Below are positions 7,347-15,128 of a stretch of 64,000 nt of DNA, in pieces. The first letter of the stretch is position 1, and every line of letters begins with the position of its first letter. Made by a program: the position numbers and the translations under genes. The stretch comes from Pseudoflavonifractor sp. An85 (lineage in GTDB: Bacteria > Bacillota > Clostridia > Oscillospirales > Oscillospiraceae): the NCBI RefSeq assembly GCF_002161235.1, contig NZ_NFHE01000003.1, forward strand, positions 89,936-153,935, given 5' to 3'. The notes under the pieces are model-generated. The model saw only the letters and a program-made list of their open reading frames with translations, did not search any database and had not been told where the DNA came from.

Positions 7347-9892
7347 TATCGGATGGCGTCCCGAATCTGGGCCATCACCTGATCCACTTCATATTTTAAT
7401 TCGGCAGCAGACATCCGCTGTGCTCCGTGACCCAGAATAATCATCTGCTCCAGGCCGTCAGAGGTGGCCACCCGCACCCGGTTGTCCCGGCTGAGCTGGT
7501 AGGTGGTGCGCTCAATGTACATGTCGGCGGTCTCCGCCTCCTTGGTGTACACCACGTACAAATCCCCCAACTTCTCCACCGAGCCCTTGCCGCCTTTGAT
7601 TTTGTAGGCATCAAACACTACAATCACCTGGCAGCCTCGCCAACTCTGATAGTTGCGCAGCAGGTCAATGAGCTTGGCCCGGGCTCCGTCCAAATCCTCT
7701 CGGGCCAAAGCGGACAGGTCGTCCCAGGCGTGGATGATGTTGTATCCATCCACCAGTACATACTCCTTGCCTGTGCGGGGTTTCAACCCCTTCCACTTGC
7801 GTTCCTTGGGTTTGGCCACCGCTCTCACCGGCTGAAAGGCCCGGGGCTTTACCGCACCATAGGTACGGGCAAAAATCTCCTCCAGCTCCTTATCCAAGGC
7901 CACCTGAGAAGCGTAGCCCCGTTGCATCGGTGGGGTGGTGGGCTGTGCCTTTCGGGCCCGCTCCTCCTCTGGCCTCCAGCCGCTGTCCACGTGCATGTGG
8001 GAGCGCACCTCGTTCCAGGGGATATGCACGCCCGCTCCATGGTCGCAGAACACCGAGCCTGAGGGGTTGTCCACATCCCGGTCCGGGTCATAGCCCCGCT
8101 CCTCCACCACTTGGGGCGTGTTGTGACAGGGGCGGTACCCGTCCAGGCGGCAGGAGAACCGGCCCCGGCCCTGGGTGTAGGCCGCCACTTGGCTCCAGTA
8201 GTCCCCCACTTCGGACACGGGCAGGGATCCCGTGAGCACCGCCCGGTCCCCCTGCATCTGGGGACCTTCAAACTCGCCGCACATACGCTGCACGTCGGTC
8301 ATGGCCCGGCCCACACTCTCCCCGGGCACCTCCAGACGGAAGGTGTACCAGGGCTCCAACAGGATGCTCTCCCCCATCATCAGGCCCTGGCGGATGGCCC
8401 GATAGGTGGCCTGGCGGAAGTCGCCCCCTTCCGTGTGCTTCAAGTGTCCCATGCCGGTGAGCAGAGTCAACTTCACATCCGTAATGGGGGAACCGGTGAG
8501 CACCCCCAGATGCTGCCGCTCCACCAGGTGGGTCAATATAAGCCGCTGCCAGTTTCCGTCCAGCACATCCTCGGGGCAAACGGTATCAATTTGGATGCCC
8601 GCCCCCCGTTCCAGGGGCTCCAGCAGCAAATGTACCTCGGCGTAGTGGCGCAGGGGCTCAAAGTGTCCCACGCCTTCCACCGGTTTGGCCAGGGTTTCCA
8701 GGTAGACGATGCTGCCCGGGCCAAAGGTCACGTCCAGATCGAAGCGGCGGCACAGCTCCCGCTCCAGCACCTCCCGGTGCACCTGGCCCATGAGCTTCAC
8801 CCGCACTTGCTCCCCATGGGGCTCCCACTCCACCTGTAGCTGGGGATCTTCCTCCTCCAGACGGCGCAGCCGCTCCAACAGGGTGGTGGCGTCCACCCCC
8901 TGAGGCGGGATTACCTGATAGGACAGCACCGGCTCCAGTTGGGGGCCGTTCCAGTTCTCTTCACAGCCCAAACCTTCCCCGGCTGCGGTGTGGGTCAGGC
9001 CGGTGACGGCGCACACCGTTCCAGCGGTGGCTACATCCACAGCGGTAAACTTGGCCCCGGAGTACAGCCGGATCTGGTTGACCTTCTCCTCCCACTGCTT
9101 CCCCCGGAGGACCTCCCGCACCTGCAGTCTCCCTCCCGTCACCTTCAGCCAGGTCAGCCGCTCCCCCTTCTCGTCCCGGGTGATCTTGAACACCCGAGCT
9201 CCAAAGGCTTCCGGCCACTCTGGTTCCAGAGTATACCGCTCTACCCCGTCCAGCAGCGCTTCCACCCCGTCCACTTGCAGGGCAGAGCCAAAGTACACGG
9301 GGAACAGCTGCCGCTGGGTCACCAGCGCCGCCAATTCCTCCTGGGTAAATTCCTCCCCGGCCAGGTAGCGCTCCATGAGTTCCTCGCTGCACATAGCTGC
9401 CCCCTCGCCCCGGGCCTGGGGGTCGGCCATATCCACAAAGCCATGGCCCAGCCGTCCCTCCAACTGCTGGAGGATAGCCGTCTTTCCCCCATTGGGCTGG
9501 TCCATTTTGTTGACAAAGACAAAGGTGGGAACCCCCGCCTGGGTGAGCAGCTGCCACAGAGTTTCCGTGTGGCCCTGCACCCCGTCGGCAGCGCTGAGCA
9601 CCAAAATGGCACAGTCCAGCACTTGCAATACCCGCTCTGTCTCCGCAGAAAAGTCCACATGTCCCGGGGTGTCCACCAGAGTCAGCTCCAGGTCACCCCG
9701 GCGCAGAATGGCCTGCTTGGCATAGATGGTGATACCTCGCTCCCGCTCCAACTCCTGGGTGTCCAAAAAGGCGTCCCCGTGGTCCACCCGGCCCAAGTGC
9801 CGGATGCTCCCCGTGACATAGAGCATGGCCTCTGTTAAGGTTGTCTTTCCCGCATCCACATGGGCCAAGATGCCCGTGGTCAGTCGTTTCAT
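7346..9892 (-). CDS. TetM-like ribosomal-protection GTPase with C-terminal YacP-type NYN nuclease domain
   Basis: An 848-residue protein. Residues 1 to about 640 form an EF-G/TetM-type GTPase: G1 AHVDAGKTT at 10-18, DTPGHVDF, and NKMDQP, then the EF-G-like domains that reach the ribosomal A site. From about residue 705 an NYN/PIN-like domain follows (VLVDGYNIIHAWDD, acidic DMYIERTTYQ, ATSDGLEQMII), resembling YacP/Rae1, a B. subtilis endonuclease that cuts mRNA in the A site. TetM alone is about 640 residues, so this is a fusion. The likely job is ribosome-directed, either release of a bound inhibitor or cleavage of mRNA on stalled ribosomes. Automatic annotation as tetracycline resistance is plausible but unproven: this branch is chromosomal and usually not mobile. 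Confidence 0.85.
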   Translation of the reverse strand: MKRLTTGILAHVDAGKTTLTEAMLYVTGSIRHLGRVDHGDAFLDTQELERERGITIYAKQAILRRGDLELTLVDTPGHVDFSAETERVLQVLDCAILVLSAADGVQGHTETLWQLLTQAGVPTFVFVNKMDQPNGGKTAILQQLEGRLGHGFVDMADPQARGEGAAMCSEELMERYLAGEEFTQEELAALVTQRQLFPVYFGSALQVDGVEALLDGVERYTLEPEWPEAFGARVFKITRDEKGERLTWLKVTGGRLQVREVLRGKQWEEKVNQIRLYSGAKFTAVDVATAGTVCAVTGLTHTAAGEGLGCEENWNGPQLEPVLSYQVIPPQGVDATTLLERLRRLEEEDPQLQVEWEPHGEQVRVKLMGQVHREVLERELCRRFDLDVTFGPGSIVYLETLAKPVEGVGHFEPLRHYAEVHLLLEPLERGAGIQIDTVCPEDVLDGNWQRLILTHLVERQHLGVLTGSPITDVKLTLLTGMGHLKHTEGGDFRQATYRAIRQGLMMGESILLEPWYTFRLEVPGESVGRAMTDVQRMCGEFEGPQMQGDRAVLTGSLPVSEVGDYWSQVAAYTQGRGRFSCRLDGYRPCHNTPQVVEERGYDPDRDVDNPSGSVFCDHGAGVHIPWNEVRSHMHVDSGWRPEEERARKAQPTTPPMQRGYASQVALDKELEEIFARTYGAVKPRAFQPVRAVAKPKERKWKGLKPRTGKEYVLVDGYNIIHAWDDLSALAREDLDGARAKLIDLLRNYQSWRGCQVIVVFDAYKIKGGKGSVEKLGDLYVVYTKEAETADMYIERTTYQLSRDNRVRVATSDGLEQMIILGHGAQRMSAAELKYEVDQVMAQIRDAIR

Positions 9893-9979
9893 TGGGTATT
9901 CCCCTGCCTTTTCTCTGGTGCTTCCAAAATTCTCGTATCACCAGAGTACCCGATTCCAGGAAATATGGCAAGAGGCATC

Positions 9980-10423
9980 TTAGAAAAACATGCGGTACAC
10001 CATCAGCACACAGCCGTACACCACGCTGGCAAACACGCCATAGGCCAGCACCGGCCCCGCCACGGTAAACAGTTTGGCGCCAGTGCCTGTGATGCGTCCC
10101 TCACTTTGAAATTCCAGAGCCGGGGACACCATGGCGTTGGAAAAACCGGTGATAGGCACCAGGGTACCTGCGCCAGCCCGGCGGGCAATGTCGTCAAACA
10201 CCCCGATTCCCGTGAGGAAGGCTGCCACAAACACCCACGTCAGAGAAACAAACGCCAGGGCATTTTCCCCAGCCCCCCAGCTCTCGTAGAGAGTGCTCAG
10301 CCCCTGGCCCACTCCACAGATGCCGCCGCCCACCAAAAACGCCCAAACCAAATTCTTTCCGGTGGGGGAAGATTTGGCCCGGGCCATCACATACCGTTGA
10401 TATTCTTCGTTGCTCATGTTCAT
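9980..10423 (-). CDS. spoVAC: Stage V sporulation protein AC
   Basis: A 147-residue membrane protein matching SpoVAC along its length: KNLVWAFLVGGGICGVGQG, LTGIGVFDDIARRAGAGT and PITGFSNAMVSPALEFQSEG are family signatures. SpoVAC is a mechanosensitive channel-like subunit of the SpoVA complex that moves calcium dipicolinate into and out of spores across the inner spore membrane. The start has a GGAGGTGA site. Usually spoVAC is followed by spoVAD and spoVAE; here its neighbours are hemW and the TetM-like gene, so it is a lone copy. This may be a second paralog outside the main spoVA operon. Confidence 0.9.
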   Translation of the reverse strand: MNMSNEEYQRYVMARAKSSPTGKNLVWAFLVGGGICGVGQGLSTLYESWGAGENALAFVSLTWVFVAAFLTGIGVFDDIARRAGAGTLVPITGFSNAMVSPALEFQSEGRITGTGAKLFTVAGPVLAYGVFASVVYGCVLMVYRMFF

Positions 10424-10473
10424 GGCACATCACCTCCGTTCCAGTATGTCCAGATGCTGCCGTTCTATTCATC

Positions 10474-10509
10474 AAAACGGGTGGACGACACGTCTCTACC
10501 GTCCACCCG
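10474..10509 (-). terminator. Intrinsic terminator downstream of hemW
   Basis: Read on the minus strand, CGGGTGGACG and its complement form a 10-bp stem followed by GTTTTG. It lies six bases after the hemW stop codon and would separate hemW from spoVAC. Confidence 0.7.
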
Positions 10510-10514
10510 CTTCA

Positions 10515-11714
10515 TCAGGTCTCCTCTTGTTTTTGTCTGCGAATGCGCTCCAGCGTTCCCCCCAGAGTGGCATTCTCCTGCAACTCCAACAGCTGCCCAA
10601 TGAGCTGATTGGATAACAGGAACCCTTCCGGGGTAAACTGCCATCGGCGTCCCCGACGGCGGGCCCATCCCCGTTGTTCGAATTCTGCCAGTTTGGCCGC
10701 AAGGGGCTCAAAATTCATCATGTACTCCCGGCGGTACTCCCACTCATCAATGCCGTGAACGGTACGCAGGCGCAGCATCAAATACTCGCTGCCCCGCTCC
10801 CGGCGAGTGATCTCCTCCGATTCATCCACCACTTCGCCCCCTTGGAGCATCCCCTGGATATAGGAATCCAAGTCGGAGACAAAGGAGTAGCGCCGTCCGC
10901 CAAAGTCGGAGTGGGCCGCGGCCCCCAGCCCCATGTACGGATGTCCCATCCAATACTTCATATTATGCCGGGATTGACGGCCGGACTTGGCGAAATTGGA
11001 GATCTCGTACTGTTCATATCCCGCTTTGGCCAGCCGCTCCACCGTCCACAGGTATAGGGCTGCCTGTTGATCTTCATCGGGCAAAGTCTCGCCCCGGGCC
11101 ACACGCTGGGCCAGCGGCGTACCCTCTTCCACCATCAAGCCATAGCAGGAAAGATGTTCCGGGGCAAGATCCAACGCCTTTTCCACCGTCTCCTCCCAGC
11201 TCTCCTGGGTCTGGCCCGGCAGGCCGTAAATCAAATCCAGATTTAAATTTTGAATTTTAGCTTGGCGCACCGCCGCCACGGCCTCCACCACCTGCTGATA
11301 GGTGTGGGGTCGGTGTATGGCACACAGCTCTTGGTCGTTTCCCGATTGCATGCCCATGGAAATGCGGTTCACACCCACCCGCCGCAGGTGGCGCAACATC
11401 TTTACGTCCACGCTGTCCGGGTTGGCCTCCAGGGTGATCTCCACGTCCTTAGACAGGCAAAACCGCCGCTTGATGGTGCGTAACAGCTCCACCAGCCGCT
11501 TCTCTCCGTACCAGGTAGGCGTCCCGCCCCCAATGTATATGCTGTTGAGGGCATAGCTGCGGGCCACGGCTCCACTCTCCACAATATGGCGCAACAGAGC
11601 CTTCTGATAGTCGTCCATGCGATCTTCCTTACCCGCCAGCGAATAAAAGTCGCAGTAATCACACTTGCTGCGGCAAAATGGAATGTGCACATACAACCCC
11701 AAGCACTCTCCCAT
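10515..11714 (-). CDS. hemW: HemW-type radical SAM heme chaperone (coproporphyrinogen oxidase-like)
   Basis: A 399-residue radical SAM protein. The opening LGLYVHIPFCRSKCDYCDF carries the CxxxCxxC cluster (Cys14, 18, 21); IYIGGGTPTWY and GLPGQTQESW are HemN/HemW family markers. HemW binds heme and passes it to respiratory proteins and lacks the oxidase activity of HemN. The missing amino-terminal extension of true HemN favours HemW. In Firmicutes it is normally beside lepA and the hrcA-grpE-dnaK genes; here it is alone behind its own promoter. Confidence 0.9.
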   Translation of the reverse strand: MGECLGLYVHIPFCRSKCDYCDFYSLAGKEDRMDDYQKALLRHIVESGAVARSYALNSIYIGGGTPTWYGEKRLVELLRTIKRRFCLSKDVEITLEANPDSVDVKMLRHLRRVGVNRISMGMQSGNDQELCAIHRPHTYQQVVEAVAAVRQAKIQNLNLDLIYGLPGQTQESWEETVEKALDLAPEHLSCYGLMVEEGTPLAQRVARGETLPDEDQQAALYLWTVERLAKAGYEQYEISNFAKSGRQSRHNMKYWMGHPYMGLGAAAHSDFGGRRYSFVSDLDSYIQGMLQGGEVVDESEEITRRERGSEYLMLRLRTVHGIDEWEYRREYMMNFEPLAAKLAEFEQRGWARRRGRRWQFTPEGFLLSNQLIGQLLELQENATLGGTLERIRRQKQEET

Positions 11715-11876
11715 AGTCTCGCCTCCCGCTCTTGGAAATTTGCTTTGCCGACGCCATGCCAGTCAAGCCAGCATCGCCTCCTTCGGCGGCCCCATAAGGG
11801 GCAAGAAAAGCGGCTAGAATCAGAGCATCATAGCCATCTCTAGAGTTATGATACCACATTTGCCGCCTCAATTCAA
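11715..11876 (-). promoter_or_regulatory. hemW promoter and about 125-base untranslated leader
   Basis: On the minus strand TTGAAT (11871-11876) and TATCAT (11848-11853) are spaced 17 bp apart. The predicted leader of about 125 bases holds GC-rich inverted segments around 11730-11800. I could not match it to a known riboswitch fold. Nothing else gene-like is seen between hemW and the hemolysin III gene. Confidence 0.5.
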
Positions 11877-11929
11877 TCGAACCTATTTTTGGAATATAAT
11901 TTTTATCATTACATTTAATGATATTCTTC

Positions 11930-11958
11930 TTGATATATTAAGGTGGGCATGATATAAT
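11930..11958 (+). promoter_or_regulatory. Sigma-A type promoter of the hemolysin III gene
   Basis: TTGATA (11930-11935), a 17-bp spacer and a perfect TATAAT (11953-11958), 25 bases before the start codon, in a locally AT-rich stretch. Confidence 0.8.
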
Positions 11959-11983
11959 ACCCTTCAGAAAGGATGGTGTCTTT

Positions 11984-12712
11984 ATGGAACACGCACTCAC
12001 TCCCGATCCCTTCGACGCCCTGCCTCGTCCTCGGAGACGCCCTCAGGAGCACGGACGCACCCCCTTCGATGGTCTGCGCCCTTGGTCCGCCATCACCCAC
12101 GGCATTGGGGCTGCCCTGGCCATCCTTGGCACTGTGATTCTTCTGGTTCAGACTGTGGCCACCGGCGGGGACATTTGGAAGCTGGTGTCCTTCTCCATCT
12201 ATGGTCTGTCCATGATCGGATTGTATACCGCCTCCACCCTCTACCACTCGGTACACACCACTGCCAGCAAACGCATCGCCCTGCGCAAATATGACCACGC
12301 CTCCATCTACTTTCTCATCGCCGGCACCTACACCCCGGTGTGTCTTACAGCTCTGCGTGGCCCCTGGGGCTGGTCCATGTTCGGCATCATCTGGGCTCTG
12401 GCCATCGCCGGTCTGGTGATGACGCTGTTGTGGATCAACTGCCCCCGGTGGCTCACCTCCACGGTGTATATCGCCATGGGTTGGCTGGCCGTCATCGCCA
12501 TTTATCCCCTCTATGTCACCTTGGGGGCTTCTGGAGTAGCATGGCTGTTGTCCGGTGGCATCCTGTACACCATCGGCGGAGTGCTGTACGCTCTGAAATG
12601 GCCCGCCCGGGACAATCCCCGGTTTGGCTGCCACGAGATTTTCCACGTGTTCATCGTGCTGGGCTCGGTGGCTCACTTTATGATGGTGTATCACGTGTTG
12701 CTTCCTCTGTAA
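11984..12712 (+). CDS. Hemolysin III / PAQR family membrane protein
   Basis: A 242-residue protein with seven predicted transmembrane helices. Family motifs are all present: the SAITHGIGA opening helix, STLYHS, KYDHASIYFLIAGTYTP, and HEIFHVFIVLGSVAHF with the clustered histidines that bind zinc in PAQR receptors. Bacterial members (YqfA/hemolysin III) are inner-membrane proteins of uncertain role; haemolytic activity was reported for the Bacillus cereus protein only. Some members adjust membrane lipid composition. It is monocistronic, with a promoter upstream and a terminator hairpin downstream. Confidence 0.9.
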   Translation: MEHALTPDPFDALPRPRRRPQEHGRTPFDGLRPWSAITHGIGAALAILGTVILLVQTVATGGDIWKLVSFSIYGLSMIGLYTASTLYHSVHTTASKRIALRKYDHASIYFLIAGTYTPVCLTALRGPWGWSMFGIIWALAIAGLVMTLLWINCPRWLTSTVYIAMGWLAVIAIYPLYVTLGASGVAWLLSGGILYTIGGVLYALKWPARDNPRFGCHEIFHVFIVLGSVAHFMMVYHVLLPL

Positions 12713-12718
12713 TCCTAT

Positions 12719-12757
12719 AAAAAGTGGCCTTTCCAATAAGGAAAGGCCACTTTTTTA
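12719..12757. terminator. Bidirectional intrinsic terminator
   Basis: AAAGTGGCCTTTCC and its complement form a 14-bp stem with a 5-base loop, followed by TTTTTT on the plus strand and an A-run on the other side. It serves both the PAQR gene and the convergent trmB fusion. Confidence 0.9.
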
Positions 12758-13921
12758 ATGTTCTGCCAGCTGTTCCATGATCCAAACGGCGCTGCCACCC
12801 TGGGCCTCACCCTCTCGCAGGTCCTGGAAGCCCATGGACAGCCAGAAATCATGTCCCTGGACATTTCCCTTCAGGCAACCCAAGCGGATGCTGTCCATGC
12901 CTGCATCGGCTGCCGCTCCAGGCAGAGCCTGGGCCACAGCACGGCCGACGCCCTGGCGATGCAACTGGGCGTCCACCATGAAAAAGCCCACCCAAAGGGT
13001 GCGCTCCCGGGGATAGCCCTCCGCCAGGTCCAGCACAGCGTGCAGCTTTCCATCCTTCCACAGGCCCACATAGTGCTTGTCCTGCTGGGCACACCGGGGA
13101 GGCAGAGAAGCCATATCCTCCCGGATGCTACGCAGAGAGGGCTTCTCCTGGCCCTGGATGTCGTAATAAGAGGCATTCCCCTCCATCAGGGCCAACACAG
13201 CGGGCAACTCTTCTTCTGTCACGCTGTGAATCTCAAACTGAGGCAGACGCTGGCCCAAAGCAACCAGCACCGGCACGTCGGGCAGTGCCACCTTGGTGCC
13301 CACACACCGGTTGATGGGGGTACCAAGGTTGTGGAACTTCTCCTCGTAGTCGGTCATGATGCCACAAATCCCGTGCTCGTGCAGGTTGCGGGTGACCTCA
13401 GACAATTCAAAACCTGCCTTAGGAAACTGGAACAGAGACCACTCGTACAGATCCCGGTTGTCCGATTTGAAGTGGATCTGACCCCCGTCCCGCAGCACCT
13501 GACGGTAGCCGCGCAAAAAGTTCTCATGGGTCAGGCGACGGCGGGAGTGCTTCACAGAGGGCCAGGGGTCACAGAAGTTGATGTAGAGCAGGTCTACCTC
13601 GTCGGGGGCAAAGTATTCGCTGAGACAGGCGGCGTCTCCGTCGATGAAAAAGACGTTGTGCAGCCCCTTCTCCCGGCACCGTTCCATAGCAATCACCATG
13701 GCATCCGGCACCCGCTCCACGGCCACATACAGGTCCTCAGGGTGGGCTGCTGCCGTCTCTGCGGTAAACCGGCCCTTGCCGCAGCCCAGCTCCAGCCGCA
13801 GCCCCTGGGCCTGAGGCATCAACTCCCGCCACTTTCCACGCTGGGCGGTGGGGTCTTTAATCCACAACTCGGCGCAAGATTCCATGCGCCGGTCCAAATT
13901 CTTCTTCTTTCGCATTCTCAT
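12755..13921 (-). CDS. trmB: tRNA (guanine-N7)-methyltransferase fused to a GNAT acetyltransferase
   Basis: A 388-residue two-domain protein. Residues 1 to about 215 are TrmB, which methylates G46 of tRNAs with S-adenosylmethionine: RLELGCGKGRF binds the cofactor, and INFCDPWPSVKHSRRRL and HFKSDNRDLYEW are the catalytic signatures. From about residue 225 a GNAT fold follows, with VGFFMVDAQLHRQGVGRAV as the acetyl-CoA loop. Normal TrmB has about 215 residues, so the second half is an added domain whose substrate is unknown. ATG at 13921 has GAGGTGA at the right distance; the longer frame starts inside the promoter. Confidence 0.9.
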   Translation of the reverse strand: MRMRKKKNLDRRMESCAELWIKDPTAQRGKWRELMPQAQGLRLELGCGKGRFTAETAAAHPEDLYVAVERVPDAMVIAMERCREKGLHNVFFIDGDAACLSEYFAPDEVDLLYINFCDPWPSVKHSRRRLTHENFLRGYRQVLRDGGQIHFKSDNRDLYEWSLFQFPKAGFELSEVTRNLHEHGICGIMTDYEEKFHNLGTPINRCVGTKVALPDVPVLVALGQRLPQFEIHSVTEEELPAVLALMEGNASYYDIQGQEKPSLRSIREDMASLPPRCAQQDKHYVGLWKDGKLHAVLDLAEGYPRERTLWVGFFMVDAQLHRQGVGRAVAQALPGAAADAGMDSIRLGCLKGNVQGHDFWLSMGFQDLREGEAQGGSAVWIMEQLAEH

Positions 13922-13961
13922 AGGGCTCACCTCATCATATACTGAAAAGAAAGTCGAGAAA

Positions 13962-13990
13962 ATCATATCATAAACTCTTGCCAAGGGCAA
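13962..13990 (-). promoter_or_regulatory. trmB promoter
   Basis: Minus-strand TTGCCC (13985-13990) and TATGAT (13962-13967) with a 17-bp spacer. It overlaps, face to face, the tRNA promoter at 13978-14006. Confidence 0.65.
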
Positions 13991-14006
13991 GAAAATCCGC
14001 TATAAT
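13978..14006 (+). promoter_or_regulatory. Original tRNA-Pro promoter
   Basis: TTGCCA (13978-13983), 17-bp spacer, perfect TATAAT (14001-14006), 24 bases before the first tRNA-Pro 5' half. The intact tRNA now lies 365 bases further on, so it must be reached by read-through of the two partial copies or use a weaker local start. Confidence 0.8.
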
Positions 14007-14030
14007 ATAAATCCGTCCAAAACAAAATAT

Positions 14031-14212
14031 CCGGGTGTAGCGCAGTTGGTAGCGCGCCTGCTTTGGGAGCGTGCGGGCTTCATCCATGAGGGATAAAGCG
14101 CAACCCCGCAACCCGCTGGGACACTACTAGAAGCGGGAACCATTTCCGCCAAAGCCATTGGTCAAAAACCGGCGTTGACCACATGTTTGACCACAATTGG
14201 AAAATTCCATAT
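14031..14212 (+). repeat. tRNA-Pro 5'-half scar, unit 1
   Basis: Bases 14031-14070 are identical to the first 40 bases of the intact tRNA-Pro, up to the anticodon arm, then diverge. The unit ends with GACCACATGTTTGACCAC and a short AT-rich link into the next copy. It cannot fold as a tRNA because the 3' half is missing. The middle holds CTGGGACACTA, similar to CTGGGACGCTA in unit 2. Best read as the residue of an earlier integration event. Confidence 0.75.
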
Positions 14213-14395
14213 CCGGGTGTAGCGCAGTTGGTAGCGCGCCTGCTTTGGGAGCGTGAGGCCGGAGATCGAGCCGCACTTTCTTAAAATCCCGGAAAGCTCT
14301 GGGACGCTAAGACTGACGGATTTTTACCCCTCGCCGGGAACTGGTCAAAAATCGGCGTTGACCACATGTTTGACCACAACTGGAAAAATCCATAT
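14213..14395 (+). repeat. tRNA-Pro 5'-half scar, unit 2
   Basis: Second copy of the same arrangement, 182 bp after the first: bases 14213-14252 equal the tRNA 5' half, a divergent middle follows, and the tail repeats the GACCACATGTTTGACCAC segment with nearly identical flanks. Units 1 and 2 are one base different in length although their middles differ, which suggests related elements rather than simple tandem duplication. Confidence 0.75.
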
Positions 14396-14471
14396 CCGGG
14401 TGTAGCGCAGTTGGTAGCGCGCCTGCTTTGGGAGCAGGATGTCGCAGGTTCGAATCCTGTCACTCGGACCA
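14396..14471 (+). tRNA. tRNA-Pro (anticodon TGG), CCA encoded
   Basis: A 76-base cloverleaf: acceptor CCGGGTG pairs with CACTCGG (one G-U), D arm AGCGCAGTTGGTAGCG, anticodon arm CCTGC-TTTGGGA-GCAGG with TGG anticodon, and T arm CAGGTTCGAATCCTG, ending in discriminator A and encoded CCA. It reads UGG-type proline codons (CCN by wobble). This is the intact member after two broken 5' copies, and its anticodon arm is the apparent attachment core of the element to the right. Confidence 0.95.
14427..14444 (+). other. Left attachment site core (attL) inside tRNA-Pro
   Basis: TTTGGGAGCAGGATGTCG in the anticodon arm is repeated exactly at 60927-60944, where a different tRNA 3' half follows. The first nine bases also occur in both scar units (14062-14070 and 14244-14252). 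Integration in the anticodon arm of a tRNA gene is classical for tyrosine recombinases. Confidence 0.7.
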
Positions 14472-14476
14472 AATTT

Positions 14477-14519
14477 CGCAGAAAAGCCGCCTATTTATTC
14501 GGTTTTTCTGCGTTTTTTG
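14477..14519 (+). terminator. Intrinsic terminator after tRNA-Pro
   Basis: CGCAGAAAA and CCG pair with CGG and TTTTTCTGCG around a small loop, then TTTTTTG. It starts six bases after the tRNA CCA end. Confidence 0.75.
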
Positions 14520-14765
14520 TTCGATTTTTGCAGTTTTTCTATTTGCTGTTTCGTGGTGATTCAAGGGCCAAAACAGCGGCAGGCACATGAGCGAGGATGG
14601 CTGCCGAAACAGCCAAATCCCTAACCCATCCCTAACGGGGAAACTTCCGCATTTTGCCGTTCCTATCGGTGCCGTTGTCGGCTACTCCTGATCGTATGTC
14701 TACGCTGCGTAGGTCGTGAAGTAGGATTTCTCCTGCTATAAGTCAATCTTTGACCTATCTTAAAT
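14520..14765. other. Gene-free stretch with a decayed copy of a regulator promoter
   Basis: No credible reading frame. The palindrome CTACGCTGCGTAG at 14700-14712, followed by a TCTCCTG and TATAAG sequence, repeats the promoter/operator region found at 17013-17055, but here no regulator gene follows. It looks like the left-over front of a lost XRE gene. Confidence 0.5.
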
Positions 14766-15128
14766 TCAATAGAGCGTCCACCAGTATTCGAACACTTTGC
14801 GATACTGGTTGCCCTTCTTCGATAGGCCGAAATACTTACGGACCTTTCGATTGGATCTTCGCTTCAGATACCGTTGACAATTGCTGGACTTCATATACTG
14901 AACGTGCAGTCCGGAATGAAGTAACGTTCTTAATCTCTCATAGTCTCCCTTGATATACCCCATGTTTGGTGCATACCTGCTGTGTTGAATCAAAAACAGA
15001 AGATGGTCTGAGTGCCTGACGCACTGGGTGCGGCGATATTGGCGGCCAGAACGTCGACCACATCCGGGCTCGTTTTTAGTAGATCCCAAGATCTCGGCGA
15101 TCCGCTTGTTTAACTCTTGCTCTGTCAT
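14766..15128 (-). CDS. Small basic protein of unknown function, possibly decayed
   Basis: A 120-residue basic frame starting after a GGAAGACT-type site. The carboxy terminus (NRKVRKYFGLSKKGNQYRK then an aromatic-rich end) looks protein-like, but the middle (residues about 14-45, rich in Arg, Cys and His) reads better in a neighbouring frame, where a SPDVVDVLAANIAAPSASGT segment appears. A frameshifted remnant is therefore possible. I do not recognise the family. It is the first gene inside the element and reads toward the tRNA. Confidence 0.35.
   Translation of the reverse strand: MTEQELNKRIAEILGSTKNEPGCGRRSGRQYRRTQCVRHSDHLLFLIQHSRYAPNMGYIKGDYERLRTLLHSGLHVQYMKSSNCQRYLKRRSNRKVRKYFGLSKKGNQYRKVFEYWWTLY

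Noticed and set aside
7346..9892. Acquired tetracycline-resistance gene
   Set aside because: The GTPase part is TetM-like, but it is core-located, GC-matched and fused to a nuclease domain; resistance cannot be claimed.
11915..12736. 273-residue minus-strand frame over the hemolysin III gene
   Set aside because: His/Gly/Gln-rich shadow of a clear membrane protein; no ribosome-binding site.
14281..14472. 63-residue frame antisense to tRNA-Pro (RVTGFEPATSCSQSRR)
   Set aside because: It is the antisense of the tRNA gene and scar, a well-known false gene pattern.
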